A stretch of DNA of 5,523 nt from Clostridium sp. UBA5530 (lineage in GTDB: Bacteria > Bacillota > Clostridia > Clostridiales > Clostridiaceae), in NCBI GenBank assembly GCA_002423705.1, contig DINW01000005.1, forward strand, positions 1 through 5,523, given 5' to 3'. This document shows positions 1-5,432 of this stretch, piece after piece (position 1 is the stretch's first letter; every line of letters begins with the position of its first letter). The notes below the pieces were generated by a model, which searched no databases, had not been told where the DNA came from, and worked only from the letters and a program-made list of their open reading frames with translations. The position numbers and the translations under genes are program-made.

Positions 1-639
1 ATCAAGTCACAGTCATGGAATAAATTAGATGAATTTAATTGTATAAAAGCAATTTATAATTATGTGAGAGATGACATATTATTTGGATATAATATTGATG
101 ATAGTATTGCTGCTTCCAGGGTTTTATCAGATGGATATGGACAATGTAATACCAAGGGTACTTTATTTATGGCTCTTTTGAGAGCCTGCAATATTCCTTG
201 TAGAGTTCATGGTTTTACTATTAATAAGAAATTACAAAAAGGTGCAATGACAGGCCTTATATATAGAAATGCTCCTGAAAATATATTCCATAGTTGGGTT
301 GAAGTATATTTTGAGAACAAATGGTATGAATTAGAAGTGTTTATTTTGGATAAGACTTATCTCCCAAAATTGCAGGAATCTAATAGTGATTGCACTGGTG
401 CTTTTTGTGGTTATGGTGTGGCAGTAAAAGATTTTAAGAACCCTATTATTGATTTTAATAAAAATAGTACTTATATACAAAGTGAAGGAATCAATCAGGA
501 CTTTGGAGTTTATGATTGTCCTGACGATTTATTAAAAGAACATCATCAGGAAATATCACCTATAAAAACCATGATATATAGAAAAACAGGAAGACATTTG
601 ATGAATCGCAATGTAAAGAAAATTAGGGCAAGGGTATAA
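1..639 (+). CDS. Transglutaminase-like (papain-fold) protein, 5' end outside the window
   Basis: The reading frame is open from base 1 to the TAA at 637-639, so at least 212 codons are present and the true start lies upstream; the internal GTG at 64 is not a convincing start. Counting from base 1, the transglutaminase core shows a nucleophile Cys at residue 49 in GQCNTKG, followed by the typical helix LFMALLRACNIPCRVHGF, then a His at residue 97 in HSWVEVYFENKW. The third catalytic position, normally Asp in W-x-x-x-D, is Glu (residue 112, in WYELE), with another Asp at 117. The family includes cysteine proteases, peptide-modifying enzymes and transglutaminases, so the substrate cannot be named. 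No membrane segment or signal is visible in the part seen. The tail after about residue 125 is not recognised and is basic at its end. The domain call is firm; the reaction is open. Confidence 0.8.
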   Translation: MKSQSWNKLDEFNCIKAIYNYVRDDILFGYNIDDSIAASRVLSDGYGQCNTKGTLFMALLRACNIPCRVHGFTINKKLQKGAMTGLIYRNAPENIFHSWVEVYFENKWYELEVFILDKTYLPKLQESNSDCTGAFCGYGVAVKDFKNPIIDFNKNSTYIQSEGINQDFGVYDCPDDLLKEHHQEISPIKTMIYRKTGRHLMNRNVKKIRARV

Positions 640-640
640 T
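612..640 (+). promoter_or_regulatory. Candidate promoter before the 24-codon ORF
   Basis: A perfect TATAAT (635-640) overlaps the stop of the transglutaminase-like gene. The only box at a 17-base spacing is TGTAAA (612-617), a 3 of 6 match to TTGACA. Transcription would begin near 647, leaving a leader of about 29 bases with the Shine-Dalgarno sequence in a sensible place. TATAAT occurs often by chance in DNA this AT-rich, so this is only a suggestion. Confidence 0.25.
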
Positions 641-675
641 TAACAGCAAAACATTAATTATGATAAGGAGGAAGT

Positions 676-750
676 ATGAATACTGCAAATATTGTATATG
701 CACAGCCCCAATTAGAAGGTGAAAGCATAGATATTAAATATAAATTATAG
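676..750 (+). CDS. Small ORF, 24 residues, unknown
   Basis: ATG at 676 is preceded by AAGGAGG (665-671) with four bases between, one of the best ribosome binding sites in the window. The frame runs 24 codons to TAG at 748-750. The peptide begins MNTANIVYAQPQLEG and ends in a lysine-containing stretch; it has no hydrophobic segment and no motif I recognise. It could be a true small protein, a leader peptide, or the surviving 5' end of a longer gene that has been cut short. The downstream membrane-protein gene starts 29 bases later with its own binding site. The translation signal is clear; the function is unknown. Confidence 0.4.
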   Translation: MNTANIVYAQPQLEGESIDIKYKL

Positions 751-779
751 ATTATTTTGTAAGAAAAGAGGATTAAGCC

Positions 780-1055
780 ATGAATAAAAATAAACTTATA
801 GCCATTGCTATTATAGCTATTTCTATTATACTCACTATCATTGGATATATTGTATTACCGGAAACATTAATTATACAAATCACAGCATCGGGACAAGCAG
901 GCAATACTGCATCAAAAGCATTAGGATTACTAGTTCCATTAGGATTAAGTTGCGTCTTTGCTGTTTTATATTATATAAGAGAGTCATATAAAGATCTTTT
1001 TATATCTGTGATTGGACTGTTGACATACATCTTTGTTTTTGTGTTTAATCTTTAG
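780..1055 (+). CDS. Small DUF1648-type (SdpI N-terminal-like) membrane protein
   Basis: The 91-residue product has three predicted membrane segments, at about residues 5-26, 47-66 and 72-90, so it should sit in the cytoplasmic membrane. Between the first two lies LPETLIIQITASGQAG (26-41) followed by SKALGLLVPLG. This matches the DUF1648 pattern: Leu-Pro, a short strand, a Gly-rich turn, then a helix with a central Pro. DUF1648 segments also occur in SdpI-type immunity/signal proteins and in stand-alone small membrane proteins; this one lacks the larger C-terminal part of SdpI, so an immunity role cannot be claimed. The start is supported by an AGAGGA-type ribosome binding site about 7 bases upstream of ATG 780. 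The end of the gene contains a good promoter-like sequence for the genes that follow. Confidence 0.7.
   Translation: MNKNKLIAIAIIAISIILTIIGYIVLPETLIIQITASGQAGNTASKALGLLVPLGLSCVFAVLYYIRESYKDLFISVIGLLTYIFVFVFNL
1020..1049 (+). promoter_or_regulatory. Candidate promoter for the AAA+/VWA/Nudix unit
   Basis: A perfect -35 box TTGACA (1020-1025) is followed, 18 bases on, by TTTAAT (1044-1049), a 5 of 6 match to TATAAT. Transcription would start near 1056, just after the stop of the membrane-protein gene, giving a leader of about 75 bases before the ATPase start. It is the best two-box promoter I see upstream of the AAA+ gene, and it overlaps coding sequence. The sequence match is direct; activity is inferred. 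Confidence 0.45.
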
Positions 1056-1056
1056 T

Positions 1057-1134
1057 GATAGAAAAGGTAATAGCTTTGTGCATTATGATGTGAACCATGA
1101 AGGAAATAAAAAACGTGCAGGGGGAAATAAATGA
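1057..1134 (+). pseudogene. Possible gene tail or tiny ORF ending in an ATGA overlap
   Basis: Downstream of the membrane-protein stop, one frame reads DRKGNSFVHYDVNHEG followed by a Lys/Arg/Gly-rich end and stops at TGA 1132-1134, which overlaps the ATPase ATG at 1131 as ATGA. The frame is open back to 1024 but has no ATG; GTG 1078 and TTG 1039 are the only alternative starts of note, and neither has a good binding site. The composition (mixed, charged, few Ile or Leu codons) is more protein-like than random AT-rich spacer. It may be the remnant of a gene that once sat directly before the ATPase. It is also short enough to be chance. Confidence 0.25.
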
Positions 1135-2654
1135 ATTTATTTAAAGTTGCATACAAGGTAGCACGAGAAAACTCAAGGGAAATATATAAGGGCTTTGGAT
1201 TCAAGCATCTTTCAGATGTAACACAATATTACCTTCACCCTAACAATGAATCATTTAATGGAACAACAACACTTTGTCAACCAATTGGAGAAGCTATAAT
1301 ATTATTTGCTACAATGATTTCAAGTATTATGCAGGGGAAAGTTTATGGTGATTATTACATAACAGATAATGGAGACAGGTTATACCTAGAAATAAATTTT
1401 CCAGAGGACTATATTGAAAATACAATTATAGAACATAATGTTTACAAATATAAAGCTCTTCTACAGGGAAATAATATAACATTGGCTGCCTATGATTACC
1501 ATGAGAAATGGATTTGTGGCAATATGGAACATTTGCATCCATTATATAAGCTATTACCATCCTTTATGGTGCTACTTGCTAGAGAAATTGAGAAGGATGA
1601 AGATTTTAAGATGCTTATGGAAAACTTTACAGAAGAACCTGTAGCAGATACATTTGTTAACATACATGAGGATTTTTATCAAAATCATAAGAATGAAGAT
1701 TATATTCTTGAATATAGCGACTTATCCTATGTTGATATATCATCTATGATTTCATTCTCATCAAGGTATGAAATTGCCATAAATAATAGAAATGAAATCA
1801 ATGAAGAAAAAATAATAGACATCATACCTTTTGCTGATGATACATTTAAGGAAGAAGATCAAAAGTACATACCTCAATTATCCAAAGAATTTATAATACC
1901 TAAAAATTTACATAGTATATGTAATGCAATTTCAAAAGGAGATTGTCTAGCAGTATTATTTCATGGACCTGCTGGAACAGGTAAGACTATGGCTTGTAAA
2001 CTTACAAGTAAAGAAATTGGACTTCCAATAATGGAAACAATAAATTGTACAGAAAATCTAGATGAGTTTGTACTAGGCAAATATATACCAGAGGATGATA
2101 AAATAATTTTCAAAGAAAGTTTTGTAACTTATGCTATAAGAAATGGTGGCGCTGTAGTTTTTGAAGAGATAAACTTTGCAAAACCACAATATTTAGCCTT
2201 TTTAAATTCACTATTAGATGATAATGGCTTTGTGCGTTTAGACAATGGAGAAGTCATTAGAAGACATAAGAATTTTAGATTCTTTGCAACTATGAATATT
2301 GGGTATTTTGGAACAAAGGAACTTAATCAATCACTTTACAATAGATTTAATGCTATAGTAGAAATCGCAGAACTTTCCAAGGAAGCCATATGTAGAATGC
2401 TTGTTCTTAGAGTTCCAGAATGTGAAAAAGTTTTAGATAAGATACTTGGGGTTTATAGTAAAATAAAAAATAAAATAGAAGCAGAAGAACTAGATGTAGT
2501 AATTTCTCCAAGAAATCTTGAAAATTGGGTAAAGCTTGCAAAATATGAAGGCTATCTTTTGGCATCAGAAAAGACTATTATACCAATTGCAAAAGGTGAT
2601 AGAATTTTAGAAGATACAATACGTGGAATCATTATGCTTTATAGGTGGAGATAA
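1131..2654 (+). CDS. MoxR/CobS-type AAA+ ATPase with unrecognised N-terminal region
   Basis: This 507-residue protein has a clear AAA+ module in its second half: Walker A GPAGTGKT at 279-286, Walker B AVVFEE at 341-346, sensor 1 in ATMN (Asn389), an arginine-finger candidate in LYNRFN (Arg405), and sensor 2 in SPRNLENW (Arg461). The stretch 305-338 between Walker A and B and the DNGFVRLDNGEVIRRH hairpin before sensor 1 fit the helix-2-insert MoxR/CobS/CbbQ group rather than FtsH- or Clp-type AAA+. The first acidic Walker B residue is Glu instead of Asp. Residues 1 to about 240 match no domain I know and could bind the client or partner. The ATG follows a G-rich binding site (AGGGGG, 1119-1124). 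Its stop overlaps the start of the VWA gene, so the two products are probably made in concert and act together as ring ATPase and VWA adaptor in the cytoplasm. The client is unknown. Confidence 0.88.
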   Translation: MNLFKVAYKVARENSREIYKGFGFKHLSDVTQYYLHPNNESFNGTTTLCQPIGEAIILFATMISSIMQGKVYGDYYITDNGDRLYLEINFPEDYIENTIIEHNVYKYKALLQGNNITLAAYDYHEKWICGNMEHLHPLYKLLPSFMVLLAREIEKDEDFKMLMENFTEEPVADTFVNIHEDFYQNHKNEDYILEYSDLSYVDISSMISFSSRYEIAINNRNEINEEKIIDIIPFADDTFKEEDQKYIPQLSKEFIIPKNLHSICNAISKGDCLAVLFHGPAGTGKTMACKLTSKEIGLPIMETINCTENLDEFVLGKYIPEDDKIIFKESFVTYAIRNGGAVVFEEINFAKPQYLAFLNSLLDDNGFVRLDNGEVIRRHKNFRFFATMNIGYFGTKELNQSLYNRFNAIVEIAELSKEAICRMLVLRVPECEKVLDKILGVYSKIKNKIEAEELDVVISPRNLENWVKLAKYEGYLLASEKTIIPIAKGDRILEDTIRGIIMLYRWR

Positions 2655-4483
2655 TGGACAAGAAAAGCATTAAAATATTAAAGGAATATCAATGTGATTA
2701 TAACAGGGAACTTGAAGAAAGCTTTGCAAGAACATTATCAGAAAATGAAACTTTAAGAGTATTTTTTATTAATGAAAATAGGGCTTTTACAGATGGCAAA
2801 AATATAATAGTAGATCCAGCTATAAATGAAGGTTTTTGTGATATGGAGGCTTTAAAGAAAATCCAAGGGATAATGAAACTACCACCGAGTTTTTCAACCA
2901 ATCCCGACAATGCATTAAGAATGATTACAAGAGGGCAAAACATACATGAGGCATTACATATAATATATTCACCATTTCCATCGTTAGCTTTTAAAGATAA
3001 AGATATTGACACTAAAAGTAAAAAACATACTATAGGTTTAATAGAAAATATTATAGAGGATGCATATATAGAGGGGGTAGGAGCATGTCTTTATGATAAT
3101 TTAGAAATTTATTTAATATTTTTAAGGTACATAATGGTTTTAACTAAGAAACAAGGAGAAGGAACTGCAAAAAGCATTATAAAAAGAATTTCTAATGAAA
3201 ATGAAAGATTAGTGGAATATTTTGATTATATAGCAACAACCCTTCTTTATCCAATGGTAAAATTACCAAAGGCTCCTAGAGATATTAGAAAGTATGTAAA
3301 GAAAACTTTGGAGTTATTTAAGATAGCAAGTTTAGCAGGAAATGCTAAGGAAAGATATAGTTATGCCAAGGAAATATTTAACATAATAATCCCGTTGATA
3401 CCTGAGAATTATGAAAAGTTACAATATGACTCATTAGAAAGCATTTTGTATGGGATGAAAACTCATTCTGTTGAAAGTGTTACCATTAGTGGGGTTAAGA
3501 GGGAAGGGAAAGAGGCTAAGATTAAAGGAACGCTATTTCAGGAAAATAAAGATTATTCAAAGGAAATGTGTTCAATTATAAAACAATTCAATAAAGAGAG
3601 AAAATTAAGCTTAGCTATACTTAACACTGTAGGATTTAAACAACTATTTTATGGTAAAGAATTTGATTGTTCTCCCCTCCACAATAATATCAGAATTAAT
3701 GAAGAAAAACCAAAGCCAAATTTAAATTTCAAGAAAGCTTATGAAAATATTTACAAAAAGTATAAGCTGAATATTAACTCATACAATTCTAAGTTTATGG
3801 AACTTTTAAAGGGAAAGGCTAGTAGTAGAGAAGAGAAACAGAGTTTTGGGTCAGGAATTTCATCAAGGTATCTAGGAGATCATAAAAAAAGATATTGGTA
3901 TAGAAATAGTGAAGGTGAGGAAATAACAGATTTAGGTGTATTGCTTCTTATAGATGGTTCAGGTTCAATGTGGGGCGAAAGAAGGGATGGAGCTATTATA
4001 TTCTCTATAATTTTACATGAAGTATTAAAAACTCAGAATATACCTCATGCTATTATTGAACATAGGGCACGATTTGAAGAACCAGATGTAGATATTAATA
4101 TTCTAGTTGGATTTAATTCTAAAAAAGAAGATAAATTTAATTTAATGAGGATTAGTTCTTTTGGAGATAACAGGGATGCATTAGCTCTCTTCTGGGCTGA
4201 AAAGTATATGAATAAAAATATTTTCTGTGAAAATAAACTTATCATTGTGATTTCTGATGGAGTACCTTCTCATATGGCTGATGAGTATTATCCTCCTGGT
4301 TCTATTATAGATACTAGAAAATCTGTTGAAAAAATTATGAAAAGAGGGACAAAAATTATTGGAGTTTCCTTAGGTGAGGATGAGGATTTAAAGGATATTT
4401 ATCCTAACCTTGTTCTTTGTAGTGATTTAAGAAGGTTAACAGGTCAGATATTAACTTTAATTTCCAGACAGTTAAGGAAATAG
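2654..4483 (+). CDS. CobT-like VWA protein with an N-terminal HExxH motif, partner of the AAA+ ATPase
   Basis: I take the ATG at 2654 (609 residues): it sits in a TAATG overlap with the ATPase stop and has GGTGGAG just upstream, while the GTG at 2645 has no binding site. The C-terminal third is a VWA domain from about residue 427. It has the MIDAS motif DGSGS at 434-438, a GDNRDALALFWA segment (504-515) resembling CobT's conserved region before the last MIDAS strand, and ISDGVPS with Asp535. The end, PPGSIIDTRK through IIGVSLGED to ISRQL, also follows the CobT layout. Near the N-terminus is HEALH at 98-102 and, 27 residues later, IENIIEDAYIE (130-140), whose Glu135 or Asp136 could be a third metal ligand. 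This is the zincin pattern seen in several VWA-linked proteins such as DUF2201-type. The middle (about 150-420) is charged and helical with no known motif. It likely works with the AAA+ ring to remodel or process a client. No cobalamin genes are present, so cobaltochelatase activity is not implied. Confidence 0.87.
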   Translation: MDKKSIKILKEYQCDYNRELEESFARTLSENETLRVFFINENRAFTDGKNIIVDPAINEGFCDMEALKKIQGIMKLPPSFSTNPDNALRMITRGQNIHEALHIIYSPFPSLAFKDKDIDTKSKKHTIGLIENIIEDAYIEGVGACLYDNLEIYLIFLRYIMVLTKKQGEGTAKSIIKRISNENERLVEYFDYIATTLLYPMVKLPKAPRDIRKYVKKTLELFKIASLAGNAKERYSYAKEIFNIIIPLIPENYEKLQYDSLESILYGMKTHSVESVTISGVKREGKEAKIKGTLFQENKDYSKEMCSIIKQFNKERKLSLAILNTVGFKQLFYGKEFDCSPLHNNIRINEEKPKPNLNFKKAYENIYKKYKLNINSYNSKFMELLKGKASSREEKQSFGSGISSRYLGDHKKRYWYRNSEGEEITDLGVLLLIDGSGSMWGERRDGAIIFSIILHEVLKTQNIPHAIIEHRARFEEPDVDINILVGFNSKKEDKFNLMRISSFGDNRDALALFWAEKYMNKNIFCENKLIIVISDGVPSHMADEYYPPGSIIDTRKSVEKIMKRGTKIIGVSLGEDEDLKDIYPNLVLCSDLRRLTGQILTLISRQLRK

Positions 4484-4505
4484 GAATTTGTGGGAGCGTT
4501 ATTAA

Positions 4506-4970
4506 ATGTCAAATTATATAATGGATTTAAGGTCTATTGTTGGGCATAGAACTTTATTACAGGTAGGTGCAAGTGTAATTATAGAAGATACTAAAGGAAG
4601 AATTCTCTTGCAAAAAAGAAGTGATAATCATTGTTGGGGGTATGCAGGAGGTTCTGTTGAATTAGATGAAAAAGTTGAGGATGCTGCCAAAAGAGAATTA
4701 TTAGAGGAAACCGGATTGACTGCAAATAGTTTGGAACTGTTTGGTGTGTTTTCTGGAGAAGATACTCACTACATATATCCAAATGGTGATGAGGTATCTA
4801 ACATTGATATTGTTTTCCTATGTAGAGATTATTCAGGTGAATTAATACGACAAAAAGATGAAGTTGAGCAATTAAAGTTTTTTGCTATCGAAGAATTACC
4901 AAATAAAATATCTCCACCAATAAAGATAGCATTAAATAAGTGGATTGACGTAAAGTTAAGCCAACGCTAA
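4506..4970 (+). CDS. Nudix hydrolase (MutT-like)
   Basis: The 154-residue protein has a complete Nudix box at residues 49-71 matching GX5EX7REUXEEXGU: Gly49, Glu55, Arg63-Glu64, Glu67-Glu68 and Gly70. The acidic residues bind the divalent metal used to cleave nucleoside diphosphate-linked compounds. The strand VGASVIIED (20-28), the GRILLQKR segment and the WGYAGG turn before the box complete the usual fold, and the length is typical of a single-domain enzyme. Nothing outside the box identifies the substrate, so a sanitising phosphatase, an ADP-ribose-type pyrophosphatase or another member are all possible. GGGAG at 4492-4496 lies nine bases before ATG 4506, which supports that start over Met6. 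It begins 22 bases after the VWA gene, with no terminator between, so it is probably the last gene of that operon. Whether it works with the AAA+/VWA pair is unknown. Confidence 0.92.
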   Translation: MSNYIMDLRSIVGHRTLLQVGASVIIEDTKGRILLQKRSDNHCWGYAGGSVELDEKVEDAAKRELLEETGLTANSLELFGVFSGEDTHYIYPNGDEVSNIDIVFLCRDYSGELIRQKDEVEQLKFFAIEELPNKISPPIKIALNKWIDVKLSQR

Positions 4971-5012
4971 ATTCCAATTTGTAGTCGAGTTTAATATTAA
5001 AAAATTATTTAT

Positions 5013-5041
5013 GTTTATTTTTCATAAAAATTTGATATAAT
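5013..5041 (+). promoter_or_regulatory. Extended -10 promoter for a small + strand RNA
   Basis: TGATATAAT (5033-5041) is an exact extended -10 element (TGnTATAAT). The -35 region is poor (GTTTAT at 5013-5018 with a 17-base spacer), as is common when a TG extension is present. The start would be near 5048, immediately before a perfect hairpin, and no protein-coding gene follows on this strand before the terminator. This points to a non-coding transcript. Confidence 0.5.
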
Positions 5042-5053
5042 ATAAATAAGAAA

Positions 5054-5077
5054 AGCTTAGTGCGTCAACACTAAGCT
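5054..5077 (+). other. Perfect 9-bp hairpin at the 5' end of the predicted small RNA
   Basis: AGCTTAGTG (5054-5062) and CACTAAGCT (5069-5077) are exact inverted copies around a six-base loop, CGTCAA. No U-tract follows directly, so it is a poor terminator for the Nudix operon. Its place about six bases after the predicted start suggests a stabilising or target-recognition stem-loop at the 5' end of the small RNA. Confidence 0.6.
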
Positions 5078-5143
5078 AGCTCTTAGAACATTTATTTTGT
5101 TTTAGGGCTATTGGATAAAATTTATGATATGAATTTAAGAGAT

Positions 5144-5177
5144 AAAAGCACTATTCTTAGTCGGATGGGTGCTTTTT
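5144..5177. terminator. Bidirectional Rho-independent terminator
   Basis: AAAAGCAC (5144-5151) pairs with GTGCTTTT (5169-5176) across a 17-base loop. On the + strand the stem ends in a run of five T, then CTCTTT. On the - strand it ends in four T, then ATCTCTT, so termination should be stronger on the + strand. The same stem encodes the C-terminal KKH of the - strand protein, whose stop codon falls in the loop. It would end the small RNA, any read-through from the Nudix operon, and the opposing mRNA. Confidence 0.65.
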
Positions 5178-5312
5178 CTCTTTGCCATTAAGTTCTATGT
5201 GAAGACCAAGAAATTTAATCTTGATTATTAATTTAGATACAAAAAGATTATGTTTTAAAACTAATCTTATAATATAAATAGCAAAAAAGCCTTTTATAAT
5301 TAATTCTAGCAT
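5157..5312 (-). CDS. Small hydrophobic-basic protein, candidate type I toxin
   Basis: On the - strand, ATG (5312-5310) opens a 51-codon frame ending in TAA (5159-5157). A near-consensus binding site, AGGGGGTGG (5329-5321), lies eight bases before the start. Residues 4-19 (LIIKGFFAIYIIRLVL) form a probable membrane helix, followed by an amphipathic, lysine-containing stretch (LIIKIKFLGLHIEL, 28-41) and a polar end GKEKKHPSD. One membrane helix plus a basic tail is the usual build of membrane-acting type I toxins in Firmicutes. The gene has its own promoter, a structured leader and a terminator shared with a convergent small RNA, which supports that reading. It is not a sequence I can assign to a named toxin family; an ordinary small membrane protein is the main alternative. 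The coding call is stronger than the toxin call. Confidence 0.6.
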   Translation of the reverse strand: MLELIIKGFFAIYIIRLVLKHNLFVSKLIIKIKFLGLHIELNGKEKKHPSD

Positions 5313-5320
5313 ATCCAATA

Positions 5321-5401
5321 CCACCCCCTAACTATGATGAAATATCACCAATAGTCCAAGGGGGATAAAACGTTCAAAACCCCCGTAGCCATCCACTACG
5401 G
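5321..5401 (-). promoter_or_regulatory. Structured leader with a competing pairing that can hide the Shine-Dalgarno sequence
   Basis: Read on the - strand, the leader first forms CCGTAG (5401-5396) with CTACGG (5388-5383), loop of seven. The G5 run at 5384-5380 can pair with the C5 run at 5364-5360. The same C run, as CCCCCT (5364-5359), is exactly complementary to AGGGGG (5329-5324) in the ribosome binding site. The two pairings exclude each other, so the binding site can be open or closed depending on which forms. Sequestered binding sites are common in type I toxin mRNAs. The complementarity is direct; the switch is inference. Confidence 0.45.
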
Positions 5402-5423
5402 ACTTTCTAAATAATACTTTAGA

Positions 5424-5432
5424 ATTATACCA
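5424..5432 (-). promoter_or_regulatory. Extended -10 promoter for the small - strand gene
   Basis: On the - strand TGGTATAAT (5432-5424) is an exact TGnTATAAT extended -10 element. No good -35 lies at the right distance; TGTATA at an 18-base spacing is the nearest. The predicted start near 5417 gives a leader of about 105 bases and an mRNA of about 280 bases ending at the shared terminator. Confidence 0.45.

Larger units (their letters stand above)
5048..5180 (+). ncRNA. Predicted small RNA, candidate type I antitoxin
   Basis: From the extended -10 promoter to the terminator T-tract is about 130 bases with no start codon giving a meaningful ORF. The RNA would begin with a nine-pair hairpin (5054-5077), contain a largely unstructured AU-rich middle, and end in the 5144-5177 terminator. 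Its last 35-40 bases are complementary to the 3' end of the opposing small membrane-protein mRNA, including that gene's final codons and stop. Convergent genes with complementary 3' ends and a shared terminator are the known plan of several Gram-positive type I toxin-antitoxin loci, such as par of pAD1, txpA/RatA and bsrG/SR4. The ends are estimates, and the antitoxin role is inferred from layout, not from similarity to a known RNA. Confidence 0.42.

Noticed and set aside
2698..3012. 104-codon open frame on the - strand opposite the VWA gene
   Set aside because: It lies wholly within the well-supported VWA gene, has no binding site or family motif, and its composition is that of an antisense shadow.
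4045..4245. 66-codon open frame on the - strand opposite the VWA domain
   Set aside because: It overlaps the conserved VWA coding sequence and shows no start signal or motif.
1131..4483. Assignment of the pair as true cobaltochelatase subunits CobS and CobT
   Set aside because: Domain order and motifs are similar, but no cobalamin gene or CobN-like subunit is in view, and the long ATPase N-terminus and the HExxH region differ from what I know of CobS/CobT.
4591..4782. 63-codon open frame on the - strand opposite the Nudix gene
   Set aside because: It is antisense to the Nudix box, with no supporting signal.
5054..5077. Hairpin read as the terminator of the Nudix operon
   Set aside because: No U-run follows the stem, and it sits just after a strong extended -10 element, which fits a 5' stem-loop better.
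5113..5370. Direct repeat GGATAAAA at 5113-5120 and 5363-5370, which would make the two small RNAs complementary outside the terminator as in pAD1 par
   Set aside because: Eight bases of AT-rich sequence is too short to separate from chance here, and the flanks do not extend the match.
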